A DNA stretch of 64,000 nucleotides from CAIWHR01 sp963734055 (lineage in GTDB: Bacteria; Pseudomonadota; Gammaproteobacteria; Burkholderiales; Casimicrobiaceae). The stretch spans positions 496,001 to 560,000 of the forward strand of contig CAVTFQ010000003.1 of assembly GCA_963734055.1 (NCBI GenBank). Direction: 5' to 3'. Position 1 is the stretch's first letter; the number at the start of each line of letters is the position of its first letter. The translations under genes and the position numbers were made by a program. This document shows positions 43,003 to 51,600 of the stretch, in pieces. The notes under the pieces were generated by a model. It saw nothing but the letters and a program-made list of their open reading frames with translations, did not search any database and had not been told where the DNA came from.

Positions 43003-43354
43003 GGCAGACCGCCTCGATGTTGTGTCCATCCGGATCGAGCACGAACGCGCCGTAGTAGTTTGCGTGATAGTGCGGCCGCAGGCCCGGCGCACCGTTGTCG
43101 CGGCCGCCGGCGGCGAGCGCCGCTTGGTAGAACGCGTCGACCTGCGCGCGCGTTTCGGCGCGAAACGCCACGTGAACATGGGACACGGCGCCCAAGGCCT
43201 TGCCCATCCAGAAATCGGGCTTGGGCGGGATGCCGAAGCCCGCTGCATCGCCGAACTCCATGATGACCACATAGCCGAGCGGCGCGAGCGCCGCACGATA
43301 GAACGCCTTGCTCTTCGCGGCATCGGAAACGGCAACACCGGTGTGATCGATCAT
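42989..43354 (-). CDS. VOC (glyoxalase/bleomycin-resistance) family protein
   Basis: A 121-residue beta-alpha-beta-beta-beta protein. It begins MIDHTGVAVSDAAKSKAFY, with the first metal-ligand His, and ends GAFVLDPDGHNIEAVCH, with the last Glu ligand. VOC proteins bind a divalent metal and act on small organics; the substrate here is unknown. It is upstream of and overlaps the Bug gene by 14 bp, so the two are co-transcribed, and the pair may handle the same compound. Confidence 0.88.
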   Translation of the reverse strand: MIDHTGVAVSDAAKSKAFYRAALAPLGYVVIMEFGDAAGFGIPPKPDFWMGKALGAVSHVHVAFRAETRAQVDAFYQAALAAGGRDNGAPGLRPHYHANYYGAFVLDPDGHNIEAVCHAPA

Positions 43355-43377
43355 CGTCTTCGCTCCGTCACGGATTT

Positions 43378-43816
43378 ACGCGCCCGCAGACGAGGTACTC
43401 CAGCAGGGCCTTCTGTGCATGCAGCCGATTTTGGCTCCGGCCGCTCGCGTCCGCTCGCTTAACGTTTGCTGCGCTCACGTTAGCCTCGCCGAAATCGGCG
43501 GCGTGTGGGTGTCGCTCATGGTGTGACGCGCCCGCAGACGAGGTATTCCAGCAGGGCCTTCTGTGCATGCAGCCGATTTTGGCTCCGGCCGCTCGCGTCC
43601 GCTCGCTTAACGTTCGCTGCGCTCACGTTAGCCTCGCCGAAATCGGCGGCGTGTGGGTGTCGCTCATGGTGTGACGCGACCGCAGACGAGGTATTCCAGC
43701 AGGGCCTTCTGTGCATGAGCCGATTTTGGCTCCGCCTGCGTCCGCTCGCTTAACGTTCGCTGCGCTCACGTTAGCCTCGCCGAAATCGGCGGCGTGTGGG
43801 TGTCGCTCATGGTGTG
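43378..43816. repeat. Three tandem copies of the argF 3' end plus downstream DNA
   Basis: Units begin at 43378, 43526 and 43674, and the matching argF segment at 43817, giving periods of 148, 148 and 143 bp. Each unit holds, on the minus strand, the last 18-20 codons of argF, its stop and about 90 bp of following sequence with the dyad TAACGTT...ACGTTA and CGCCGAAATCGGCG. Copies are nearly identical. The third has small deletions (CATGCAG to CATGAG, and part of GGCCGCTCGCG). This fills the whole 452-bp VOC-argF gap; no separate gene is supported. Short ORFs here are artefacts of the duplication. Confidence 0.9.
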
Positions 43817-44736
43817 ACGCGACCGCAGACGAGGTATTCCAGCAGTGCCTTCTGTGCATGCAGCCGATTTTCGGCTTCGTCCCAGACGACGCTCTGCGGG
43901 CCGTCGATGACCTCGGCGGTCACCTCCTCGCCGCGATGCGCGGGCAGGCAGTGCATGAACAGCGCATCCGGCTTGGCGCCGCGCATCATGGCCGCGTCGA
44001 CGCGATGGGCGGCAAAGGCGCGCCTGCGCGCTTCGTTCTCGGCTTCGAACCCCATGCTCGTCCACACGTCGGTGGTCACGAGGTCGGCGCCCCGGCAGGC
44101 GTCGTGGGGGTCCGCGCACTCGACGAAGCGCGCGGCCTCGGCGGGGCCGACGCGCGTGCGGTCGACGGTGTAGCCGGCGGGAGCCGCGATCCGGACGTCG
44201 AAACCGAGCGTCGCGGCAGCCTGCAGCCAGGTGTAGCACATGTTGTTGGCGTCGCCGATCCACGCCACCGTGCGCCCGGCGATCGAGCCACGGTGCTCGA
44301 CATAAGTATAGATGTCCGCGAGGATCTGGCAGGGGTGGTATTCGTTGGTGAGTCCGTTGATCACCGGCACCCTCGAGTGTGCGGCGAAGCGCTCGATGAT
44401 CGCCTGCTCGAACGTGCGGATCATCAGGACGTCGACCATCCGCGAGATCACCCGCGCGACGTCCTCGATCGGCTCGCCGCGCGAGAGCTGGGTGTCGCCG
44501 CGGTTCAGGTTGATCGCGATCCCGCCCAGCTGGTTCATCCCCGCTTCGAACGAGACGCGCGTGCGCGTGGAAGCCTTCTCGAACACCATCGCGAGGGTGC
44601 GGTCGCGCAGCGGCTGGTAGATCTCGTAGCGCTTGAACCGCTCCTTGATCCAGCGCGTGCGCGCGAACAGGTGGGCGAACTCCTCCTGCGTGAAATCGCG
44701 GAACTGGAGGAAGTGCCGGGGCGGGGCGGCGGGCAT
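43807..44736 (-). CDS. argF: Ornithine carbamoyltransferase
   Basis: A 309-residue enzyme making citrulline from ornithine and carbamoyl phosphate (the product of carAB at 53-58 kb). Motifs are STRTR (carbamoyl phosphate, near residue 56), HPCQ (near residue 136), DVWTSMG (ornithine loop) and FMHCLPAHRGEEV with the catalytic Cys. The ATG at 44736 gives a family-typical N-terminus. Its last codons are the template of the tandem repeat that follows. An AT-rich stretch with TAATAT near 44790 may be its -10 element. Confidence 0.97.
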   Translation of the reverse strand: MPAAPPRHFLQFRDFTQEEFAHLFARTRWIKERFKRYEIYQPLRDRTLAMVFEKASTRTRVSFEAGMNQLGGIAINLNRGDTQLSRGEPIEDVARVISRMVDVLMIRTFEQAIIERFAAHSRVPVINGLTNEYHPCQILADIYTYVEHRGSIAGRTVAWIGDANNMCYTWLQAAATLGFDVRIAAPAGYTVDRTRVGPAEAARFVECADPHDACRGADLVTTDVWTSMGFEAENEARRRAFAAHRVDAAMMRGAKPDALFMHCLPAHRGEEVTAEVIDGPQSVVWDEAENRLHAQKALLEYLVCGRVTP

Positions 44737-44827
44737 GGCCGGGACCGACGTCGCGAGCGCAGACGGCGGAATCCTGTCAAATCAACATATTAGCATGGTG
44801 ATCGCCGTCCACGGGGAAGGGCATCGG

Positions 44828-44869
44828 TTGACACGTGTCAAGGACGCGGACGCCCGCCGGGGCTACCCT
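44828..44869 (+). promoter_or_regulatory. FNR-type class II promoter of the nitronate monooxygenase-like gene
   Basis: TTGACACGTGTCAA (44828-44841) is a perfect 14-bp palindrome fitting TTGAY-N4-RTCAA. A -10-like TACCCT follows at 44864-44869, exactly 22 bp later, the same spacing as at ccoN. The TTG start of the gene is 47 bp beyond the -10. The box could alternatively be recognised by another Crp/Fnr protein such as Dnr. Confidence 0.65.
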
Positions 44870-44916
44870 CGCCCGATCGCACGTGGCAAAACGACGCCGC
44901 ACGGCTGACCGCCCAA

Positions 44917-46113
44917 TTGACGACCGAATGCACCGCACCTCCCGCCGCGACGCATGAGTTGCCGCCGCTCGTGATTCGCGGCCGCCGTGCGTTGCCGATC
45001 GTGCAGGGCGGCATGGGCGTCGGCATCTCCGCCCACCGGCTCGCGGGCAGCGTCGCGGGGCTGGGTGCCGTCGGCACCATCGCGAGCATCGACCTTCGCC
45101 GACACCACGCGGATCTGATGACCGAGAGCGCCCGCGCCGACAAGGCCGCGGTGACCGCCGCCAACATGACCGCGCTCGACCGCGAGATCCGCGGTGCGAA
45201 AGCGCTCGCCGGCGGACGGGGCCTCGTCGCGGTGAACATCATGCGCGCCGTTACCGACTACGCCTCGGCGGTCCGGCAGGCGTGCGCGAGCGGCGCGGAT
45301 GCGATCGTGATGGGCGCGGGGCTGCCCCTCGACCTGCCCGATCTCGCGGCGGATCATCCCGACGTTGCGCTGATTCCGCTCCTGTCGGACGCGCGCGGCA
45401 TCCAGCTCGTGATCAAGAAGTGGGCGCGCAAGGGCAGGTTGCCGGACGCGATCGTGATCGAGCACCCGCGCTACGCCGGCGGCCACCTCGGCGCGGCGAA
45501 GATCGACGACCTCGCCGATCCGCGCTTCGATTTCGAGCGCGTCCTGCCCGATGTCCACGCGTTCTTCCGCGCCGAGGGCATTGCCGGCGACGCGATCCCG
45601 CTCATCCCCGCCGGCGGCATCAACTCGCACGAGCGGATCCGCGAGCTGCTCGCGCAGGGCGCGTCCGCGGTGCAGCTCGGCACCGCATTCGCCGTCACGC
45701 TGGAAGGCGACGCCGATCTCGCGTTCAAGCGCGTTCTCGCGGGCGCGGGGCCGGACGACATCGTCGAGTTCATGAGCGTGGCCGGGCTTCCCGCGCGTGC
45801 AGTGCGCACGCCCTGGCTCGAGACCTACCTGCGCTACCTGCCGAAGCTCACCGCGGCGGCGCGCAAGAAGTCGCGCTGCTCGCTCAAGTGGGACTGCCTG
45901 ATCCAGTGCGGACTGCGCGACGGCGTGGCGAAGATCGGCCAGTTCTGCATCGACACGCAGCTCGCCGCGGCGCTGCGCGGCGACGTGGCGAAGGGGCTGT
46001 TCTTCCGTGGCGGCGCGGCGCTGCCGTTCGGCAGCGAGATCCGGCCGGTGCGCGACCTGATCACCTATCTGCTGACCGGACGCGACCCGGCGCGCATGTG
46101 CCGCCCGGGCTGA
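44917..46113 (+). CDS. NAD(P)H-dependent flavin oxidoreductase / nitronate monooxygenase-like
   Basis: A 398-residue TIM-barrel flavoprotein of the 2-nitropropane dioxygenase family. Visible are PIVQGGMGVGISAHRLAG (FMN site), LIPAGGINSHERIRELLAQGASAVQLGTAF (phosphate-binding end of the barrel) and a C-terminal region with cysteines (RCSLKWDCLIQCG) absent from classical enzymes. It may oxidise nitronates or reduce quinones or enoyl groups. The start is TTG at 44917. A predicted FNR box upstream suggests expression at low oxygen. Divergent from argF. Confidence 0.82.
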   Translation: MTTECTAPPAATHELPPLVIRGRRALPIVQGGMGVGISAHRLAGSVAGLGAVGTIASIDLRRHHADLMTESARADKAAVTAANMTALDREIRGAKALAGGRGLVAVNIMRAVTDYASAVRQACASGADAIVMGAGLPLDLPDLAADHPDVALIPLLSDARGIQLVIKKWARKGRLPDAIVIEHPRYAGGHLGAAKIDDLADPRFDFERVLPDVHAFFRAEGIAGDAIPLIPAGGINSHERIRELLAQGASAVQLGTAFAVTLEGDADLAFKRVLAGAGPDDIVEFMSVAGLPARAVRTPWLETYLRYLPKLTAAARKKSRCSLKWDCLIQCGLRDGVAKIGQFCIDTQLAAALRGDVAKGLFFRGGAALPFGSEIRPVRDLITYLLTGRDPARMCRPG

Positions 46114-46122
46114 TTCGCGACC

Positions 46123-48273
46123 TCAGTGCCGCAAGTTCACGACCGCAGGTTTCGCTCCGGGCGGCCGCAGCGGCGAAGGCGCCCCGTTGGCCAGGATGTA
46201 GAGATCCACGTGGCCCGCGCGCCATGCCGCCTCGAGGTCGCGCTCGACGGCGGCGAGTGACTCGTCGTCCGCGTCCGCAAGCTCGCGGATCCCGTAGCCG
46301 CGATTGCGGCCGTGAAGCTTGGCGAGGTAGAGCGCCATGTCGGCGAGCGCGATCGCGCGCTCCCACGGCAGCGGATCCTCGCGCGGCGGCAGCGGCATCG
46401 GCACGAATCCGACGGAGGCCGTGATCGGGATACGCGTGCCCTGGTAGACGAAAGGCTGGGACGCGACGGCGTCCATGATCCGCACGGCGATCTCGTCGAG
46501 GCGGCCCGCCTGCGTCGCCGCGACGTAGACGAGGAACTCCTCGCCGCCCCAGCGCACGATCATGTCGGTCTCGCGCAGCGTCTCGCGCAGGCGCGACGCG
46601 ACGTCGACGAGCACCGCGTCGCCCGCCGCGTGCCCGTGGCGATCGTTGATTTCCTTGAAGTGGTCGAGGTCGATCAAGAGCAGCGCCTCGGTCGTCCGCG
46701 CGTCCGTGCGGCGGCGCTCGCCGTGCACCTCGGCGTGGCCGATGAAGTCCTGGAAGAAACGGCGGTTGTAGAGCGCGGTCAGCGGATCGCGGCTGCTCTG
46801 GAAGGAGAGCTCGCGGTTCTTCTCGCCGAGGAGCCGGTTGGTCGCACGGAGCTTCCGGTAGAGGACGGCGACGATCACGAACGAGAGCCCGAACACGAAT
46901 GCGAGAAGCCACCATCCGCGCTGCTGCAGCGTCTGCGTGCGGAGCTCGGCCGACTTGACGTCGTTGTCCCGGTTCAGGAGCTCGATCTCGCGCTGGCGCC
47001 GGTCCGATTCGTACTTCTCCTGCAATTCCAAAACCACGCGCTCGTGCGTCGCCTGCGCGATCTCCTCGTTCAGCTTGCGCTCGCGATGGAACAGCGCCAG
47101 CGCGCCCTTGTGGTCGCCGGCCCGCTCGAGATACTGCCCGTATTCGCCCAGCAGTCCCGCGATTTCGGCGGTTGCGCCGCCTCGCTCGTAGCCGGCGAGC
47201 GCCTCGTCGGTGAGCCGCTTGCCCTCCTGCACGCGGGAGAGCCCGAACAGAGCGAAACCCATGTTCGCCTTGGAGGTCGACACGAGCGTCGCGTCGCCCA
47301 GCTCTGCGGCGACCTCGAGCGAGCGGCGCGCGAGGTCGAATGCCTCCTTGAAGCGGTGCCTCCGCAGCATGATGTCGGACAGGTTCACGAGCGCGCGCGA
47401 TTCGGCGATCTTCGACTGCGACTTCCGGGCGATCGAGAGCGCCTCCTGCATCGCCGCGAGCTCGCGCTCCGGGCGCTCGAGCAGCTCGCACGCATACGAT
47501 TCGGCCATCCGTGCGTTGACCATTGCATAGGCGCTGCCCGAAGCCTCGGCCGACTTCCAGGCGTCGAGGCTCGCGTCGAGCGCACGGCTGGCCTGCTTGA
47601 GGTCGAGATACAGGATGGAGAGCTGGTAGAGGACCGCCGAGCGCCGGTATGCGTTGTCGAGCAGCTCGGCGCGCCCGAGCGCTTCGTGGAGCGCCGCCAT
47701 GGCCTCGTCGCGGCGTCCGCGCGCCCGCGCGGTCGTGCCGACCGCCATCAGCGCCCAATGCACGAGCAGCGGCTCGTCCTGCGTCTGGACCATCATTCGC
47801 GCCTGTGCGCCAAGCGCGTTGGCCATCCCCGCATCGCCGATCGACCACTGGATGGCGCTGCGGACGAGCAGCGCCGTCGGGAGGCCCAGCGGATCCGCAC
47901 CGGTGCGCGCCTCGGCTTCGAGGTGATCGGCGAAGGCCTGCGCCTCGGCGATCTGGCCGGCGAGGACGAGCGCGTGCCCCTGAAGCGCGCGAAGGCGCCG
48001 CCGCTCCGTCGGGATGCCGTCGGTCCTGGGGAGGAGGGCTGCGATCTCGGCCAGCGCCCGCTTGGGGTGTCCCGGGAGGTACGCTTCGATCTCGCCGGCA
48101 CGGCGCGCGGTTTCGCTGTCGCCCGTCGCCGGCATGGCAAGGGGGGCGCAAGCGAGCGAAAGGACTGCGAGCACGGCGCCTGCGGCACGGCGAACCCATG
48201 CGCGCCGCGCCGCACGGCGATCGACGCTGCGCAGGGCGGGCGCAGGCTGCCGCAATTCGGTCTCGCAAAGCAT
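46123..48273 (-). CDS. TPR-containing diguanylate cyclase
   Basis: A 716-residue protein. The N-terminal hydrophobic segment (residues 28-50) is a signal or anchor. A periplasmic or extracellular block of TPR-like helical repeats covers residues 60-430, then a transmembrane helix near 465-485 (WWLLAFVFGLSFVIVAVLY), and a GGDEF domain from about 505 to 680. The active-site loop is WGGEEF (near residue 576), and the metal Asp is in LLLIDLDHFKEIND, so it should make c-di-GMP. No inhibitory RxxD site is obvious. The ATG at 48273 is uncertain; later starts are possible. It ends 9 bp from the oppositely oriented flavin oxidoreductase gene. Confidence 0.9.
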   Translation of the reverse strand: MLCETELRQPAPALRSVDRRAARRAWVRRAAGAVLAVLSLACAPLAMPATGDSETARRAGEIEAYLPGHPKRALAEIAALLPRTDGIPTERRRLRALQGHALVLAGQIAEAQAFADHLEAEARTGADPLGLPTALLVRSAIQWSIGDAGMANALGAQARMMVQTQDEPLLVHWALMAVGTTARARGRRDEAMAALHEALGRAELLDNAYRRSAVLYQLSILYLDLKQASRALDASLDAWKSAEASGSAYAMVNARMAESYACELLERPERELAAMQEALSIARKSQSKIAESRALVNLSDIMLRRHRFKEAFDLARRSLEVAAELGDATLVSTSKANMGFALFGLSRVQEGKRLTDEALAGYERGGATAEIAGLLGEYGQYLERAGDHKGALALFHRERKLNEEIAQATHERVVLELQEKYESDRRQREIELLNRDNDVKSAELRTQTLQQRGWWLLAFVFGLSFVIVAVLYRKLRATNRLLGEKNRELSFQSSRDPLTALYNRRFFQDFIGHAEVHGERRRTDARTTEALLLIDLDHFKEINDRHGHAAGDAVLVDVASRLRETLRETDMIVRWGGEEFLVYVAATQAGRLDEIAVRIMDAVASQPFVYQGTRIPITASVGFVPMPLPPREDPLPWERAIALADMALYLAKLHGRNRGYGIRELADADDESLAAVERDLEAAWRAGHVDLYILANGAPSPLRPPGAKPAVVNLRH

Positions 48274-48349
48274 CGGTCGGATCTAAAACCCGGATTTCGT
48301 CAGGGATTTGCCCATAGATAAGCAAGCCCCATGCCGATAAAGGGTGAAC

Positions 48350-48374
48350 AAAAAAGGCGCCCGCGGGCGCCTTT
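48350..48374 (-). terminator. Intrinsic terminator of rpsT
   Basis: On the minus strand GGCGCC-CGCG-GGCGCC (48356-48371) forms a perfect stem and is followed by a run of six T (48350-48355). It lies 25 bp beyond the rpsT stop. The cleanest rho-independent terminator in the window. Confidence 0.9.
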
Positions 48375-48398
48375 CCTGGGATGACCGCTTGGGCGGCG

Positions 48399-48662
48399 CT
48401 AGGCCAACGCCTTGATGGCCTGCGCGAGGCGCGATTTCGTCCGCGATGCGGCGTTGCGGTGGACGATCTTCTTGTCCGCGATGCGATCGATCACGGACTG
48501 CGAGGCCTCGAACTGCTTCCGGGCGGCCGCCTTGTCACCGGCGGCGATTGCCTTTCTCACCTTCTTGATTGCGGTGCGCAGCGCCGAGCGCAGTCCGGTA
48601 TTGCGGCGGTTGGTCGCCTCGGCCTGGCGCGCGCGCTTGCGAGCTTGGGCACTGTTGGCCAT
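48399..48662 (-). CDS. rpsT: 30S ribosomal protein S20
   Basis: An 87-residue, strongly basic helical protein that binds 16S rRNA. It begins MANSAQARKRARQAEATNR and ends with SRTKSRLAQAIKALA, the S20 pattern; E. coli S20 is 87 residues. The ATG at 48662 is the normal start; the frame remains open upstream but is not conserved. It is monocistronic, with its own intrinsic terminator, and divergent from murJ. Confidence 0.98.
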   Translation of the reverse strand: MANSAQARKRARQAEATNRRNTGLRSALRTAIKKVRKAIAAGDKAAARKQFEASQSVIDRIADKKIVHRNAASRTKSRLAQAIKALA

Positions 48663-48832
48663 GTCGGGGAATCCTGTATTTGGAGAACCGGAAAAAGACC
48701 AAGCATAATAGCAGCTTATCGAGGCCCGCGCAATGGGCCCGCCTGTTGCGACGCCTCCCTGACGGCTCTCTTGCGAACCTGCGTTTTCCGCCCTGCGTTG
48801 CACGCCACGGCCGGCCGGTCGGACGCTCGCCG

Positions 48833-50407
48833 TTGAAGCTCCTGCGCGCGCTGTCGACCGTGAGCGGCATGACGCTGCTCTCACGGATCACCGGGCTCGT
48901 CCGCGAGAGCCTGAAGGCGACCGTCTTCGGCGCCGGGCTGCAGATGGACGCGTTCGAGGCCGCGTTCCGGCTGCCCAACATCCTGCGCCGGCTGTTCGCC
49001 GAGGGTGCCTTCTCCCAGGCCTTCGTTCCGATCTTTGCCGAGTATCGCCGCCAGCGCGGCGACGCCGAGACGAAGGCGCTCGCGGGCCGCGTCGGCACGC
49101 TCCTCGCCGTTGCGTTGCTCGCGGTCTCCGCGCTCGGCGTTCTCGCGGCGCCGGCGCTCGTCTACCTGCTCGCGTCGGGATTCGCGCAGACGCCCGGCAA
49201 GGTCGACCTGACCGCCCAGATGATCCGGATCGTGTTTCCCTACATCCTCTTCGTGTCGCTCGTCTCCCTCTCGGGCGGCGTGCTCAACGTCTACCGGCGC
49301 TTCGCGATTCCCGCGGTCACGCCCGTGCTGCTCAATGTCGGCATCATCGGCGGCGCGCTCTTTCTCGCGCCGTACTGCGACCCCCCGGTCACGGCGCTCG
49401 CCTGGGGCGTGCTGATCGGCGGCGCGGCGCAGCTCGCGCTGCAGCTCCGGCCGCTCGCAGCCATCGGCATGCTGCCACGGCCGCGGTTCGACTGGCGCGA
49501 CGAGGGCGTCCGCCGCGTGCTCCGCGCGATGGGGCCCGCGGTCATCGGCGTGTCCGCGGCGCAGATCTCCGCGCTGATCAACACCCAGCTCGCGGCGCTT
49601 CTCGGCAACGGTCGCATCTCCTGGATCACGTACGCGGACCGGCTGATGGAATTTCCGAGCGCGCTCCTGGGCGTCGCGCTCGGCACCGTGCTCCTGCCGT
49701 CGCTCGCGAAGCATCACGCGGACGCGAACCCCGGCGAGTACAGCTCGCTGCTCGATTGGGGGCTGCGGCTCGCGTTCCTGCTCGCACTGCCGGCAGCGGT
49801 CGCACTGTGGATCCTCGCGACGCCGATGATCGCCACGCTGTACCAGTATGGGCGGTTCACGGCGAACGACGTGCTGCAGACGCGCGATGCGCTCCTCGGC
49901 TACACGGTCGGTCTGCTCGGCTTCATCCTGGTGAAGATCCTGGCTCCCGGGTTCTACGCGCGGCAGGACATGAAGACGCCGGTGAAGATCGCCTTTGTAA
50001 CGGTGCTCTTTGCGCAGACGCTCGCGCTGATCCTCATGTTCCGCATCGGCCACGCCGGGCTCACGCTGTCGACCTCGCTCGGTTCGTGCCTCAACGCGGC
50101 GCTCCTGTTCTGGTTCCTGCGCCGGCGTGGCGTATACGCGCCCCGCGCGGGATGGCTCGTGTTCGTCTCGAAGCTCGCGCTCGCGCTGTTCGTGCTCGCG
50201 TTCGTGCTGATCGCCATCGTCGGGCCGCCATCGCTGTGGCTCACGGGGACGCTGTGGACCAAGGTCGCGCGTCTCGCGTGGGTGTGCGCGGCCGGCGGCG
50301 CTGCGTACTTCGGCGCGCTCTGGCTCCTGGGCTTCCGGCTCAGCGATTTCGACCTGCGGGAGGCGGAGGCCGACCCCACCGCCGCCATCGACCCCGGGGA
50401 CGAGTAG
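48833..50407 (+). CDS. murJ: Lipid II flippase
   Basis: A 524-residue inner-membrane protein with 14 predicted helices that flips lipid II for peptidoglycan synthesis. Conserved features are RITGLVRESLKATVFGAG (helix 1, with the essential Arg), DAFEAAFRLPNILRRLFAEGAFSQAFVPIF, and the cavity arginine region. The start is TTG at 48833 (MKLLRALSTVSGMTLLSR); the frame is open upstream but lacks similarity. rpsT-murJ neighbourhood is common in betaproteobacteria. Repeat copy B follows the stop. Confidence 0.95.
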   Translation: MKLLRALSTVSGMTLLSRITGLVRESLKATVFGAGLQMDAFEAAFRLPNILRRLFAEGAFSQAFVPIFAEYRRQRGDAETKALAGRVGTLLAVALLAVSALGVLAAPALVYLLASGFAQTPGKVDLTAQMIRIVFPYILFVSLVSLSGGVLNVYRRFAIPAVTPVLLNVGIIGGALFLAPYCDPPVTALAWGVLIGGAAQLALQLRPLAAIGMLPRPRFDWRDEGVRRVLRAMGPAVIGVSAAQISALINTQLAALLGNGRISWITYADRLMEFPSALLGVALGTVLLPSLAKHHADANPGEYSSLLDWGLRLAFLLALPAAVALWILATPMIATLYQYGRFTANDVLQTRDALLGYTVGLLGFILVKILAPGFYARQDMKTPVKIAFVTVLFAQTLALILMFRIGHAGLTLSTSLGSCLNAALLFWFLRRRGVYAPRAGWLVFVSKLALALFVLAFVLIAIVGPPSLWLTGTLWTKVARLAWVCAAGGAAYFGALWLLGFRLSDFDLREAEADPTAAIDPGDE

Positions 50408-50433
50408 CGAGAGGAGCCGGGAGCAGGCGCCCG

Positions 50434-50505
50434 AAAAGTAGGGTCAGACCCTACTATTGGCTGTTCCCGCCGAACGATCGAAAAGTAGGGTCTGACCCTA
50501 CTTTT
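50434..50505. repeat. Dispersed palindromic repeat, copy B
   Basis: AAAAGTAGGGTCAGACCC (50434-50451) followed by TACTA, a 27-bp spacer, then AAAAGTAGGGTCTGACCC (50481-50498) and TACTTTT. Each unit is itself a palindrome (AGTAGGGTC-GACCCTACT). It lies between convergent murJ and fur and could act as a bidirectional transcription stop. Same family as 41860 and 63768. Confidence 0.9.
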
Positions 50506-50565
50506 CCCGATCAGTTGAGTCGGTGCGAGGCCGTGGTGTGCGGGGCAGCGCGCCGCCGCCCCGCG

Positions 50566-51006
50566 TCAGGCGTTCTCGCCCGTCTTGCGGTGGGGGCAGC
50601 GCGGCTTCACGCACTCGGCGTAGAGATAGAGCGCGTGCTCGGCGATCTGGAACCCCCGCTCCTGCGCGACCTTCGCCTGCCGCTTCTCGATCTCCGGATC
50701 GTAGAACTCCTCGACCCGCCCGCACTGAAGACAGACGAGGTGATCGTGGTGGCGGCCCTCGTTCAGCTCGAAGACCGATTTGCCGGATTCGAAATGATGG
50801 CGCGTGAGGAGTCCCGCCTGCTCGAACTGGGTGAGCACGCGGTAGACCGTGGCGAGGCCGATGTCGAGGCCCTCGCTCAGGAGCTGGCGGTAGACGTCCT
50901 CGGCGGTCAGGTGCCGCACCTTCGACGCCTCGAACAGGTTGATGATCTTGAGGCGGGGCGCGGTGGCCTTGAGGCCCGCGTTCTTGAGGTCGTGCGGCGA
51001 GGTCAT
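50566..51006 (-). CDS. fur: Ferric uptake regulator
   Basis: A 146-residue Fur protein. The winged-helix part carries LTAEDVYRQLLSEGLDIGLATVYRVLTQFEQAGL. The metal-binding part carries HHFESGKSVFEL and HHDHLVCLQCGRVEEF (conserved HHDH and C-x2-C), and ends in a Cys pair (CVKPRC). It represses iron-uptake genes when loaded with Fe(II). The ATG at 51006 gives MTSPHDLKNAGLKATAPRL, the normal start. It is divergent from bamE, a conserved betaproteobacterial arrangement. Confidence 0.96.
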   Translation of the reverse strand: MTSPHDLKNAGLKATAPRLKIINLFEASKVRHLTAEDVYRQLLSEGLDIGLATVYRVLTQFEQAGLLTRHHFESGKSVFELNEGRHHDHLVCLQCGRVEEFYDPEIEKRQAKVAQERGFQIAEHALYLYAECVKPRCPHRKTGENA

Positions 51007-51090
51007 CGGGCGCGCTCCAGGGCAAGGGCTGCGGCGGCGGGCGGCGCGGCGACGGCGCGCCGGGCGGCGCGTCGCGTCGAGGCCCGCGGC

Positions 51091-51096
51091 TATAAT
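51091..51096 (+). promoter_or_regulatory. -10 hexamer of bamE
   Basis: A perfect TATAAT lies 28 bp before the bamE GTG start, in the fur-bamE divergent region. A clear -35 was not recognised at normal spacing. Confidence 0.5.
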
Positions 51097-51124
51097 AGCG
51101 CTTAGCTCTTCCCCCTCCAACGAC

Positions 51125-51598
51125 GTGCCCTTCCGTCTCCCCGTAGCATCGTCGAGCGCTGCGCTCGCGCTCGCAGCCGTGCTCACCGCAGGCTGCGCGA
51201 CGGTCGACACCTATGCGCCGACGCTGCGCTCGTTCGGTGTCTACAAGCTCGACATCAACCAGGGCAACTACATCTCGCAGGACATGGTCGACAAGCTCAA
51301 GGTCGGCCAGAGTCGGCAGCAGGTGCGGCTGATCCTCGGCACCCCGCTCGTCGTGACGATCTTCCGCGACGATCGCTGGGACTACACGTACCTGTTCAAC
51401 CGGCAGGGCCGGATCGTCGAGCAACGCAATTTCTCCGTCTATTTCGTCGACGAGAAAGTCGCGCGCTGGGAAGGCGACGAGGCGCCGCCCTCGGCCACCG
51501 AGCTCAACCGCGAGGCCGCGGCGCGGACCGCCCATGAAATGAAGTGGGGCGAGCAGCGGTCCTGGTGGGACAGCATTCTCGACGTCTTCAGGCAGTGA
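51125..51598 (+). CDS. bamE: Outer membrane assembly lipoprotein BamE
   Basis: A 157-residue lipoprotein. The signal peptide ends in the lipobox LTAGC, the Cys being about residue 21. The BamE/SmpA fold carries YKLDINQGNYISQDMVDKLK, VGQSRQQVRLILGTPLV and RDDRWDYTYLFNRQGR, all conserved. It is part of the BAM complex inserting beta-barrel proteins. The start is GTG at 51125, supported by the TATAAT upstream. dapB follows 2 bp after the stop. Confidence 0.93.
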   Translation: MPFRLPVASSSAALALAAVLTAGCATVDTYAPTLRSFGVYKLDINQGNYISQDMVDKLKVGQSRQQVRLILGTPLVVTIFRDDRWDYTYLFNRQGRIVEQRNFSVYFVDEKVARWEGDEAPPSATELNREAAARTAHEMKWGEQRSWWDSILDVFRQ

Positions 51599-51600
51599 CC

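Noticed and set aside
43378..43816. Integron attC-like sites in the argF tail repeats (GCTTAAC ... GTTAGC)
   Set aside because: The core boxes are only about 18 bp apart, one box does not fit GTTRRRY, and no cassette-like ORFs or integrase are present. Tandem duplication explains the pattern better.
43368..43859. Three 66-78 residue ORFs in the argF downstream region
   Set aside because: They are translations of the tandem repeat units ending in the argF tail, without start signals or family resemblance.
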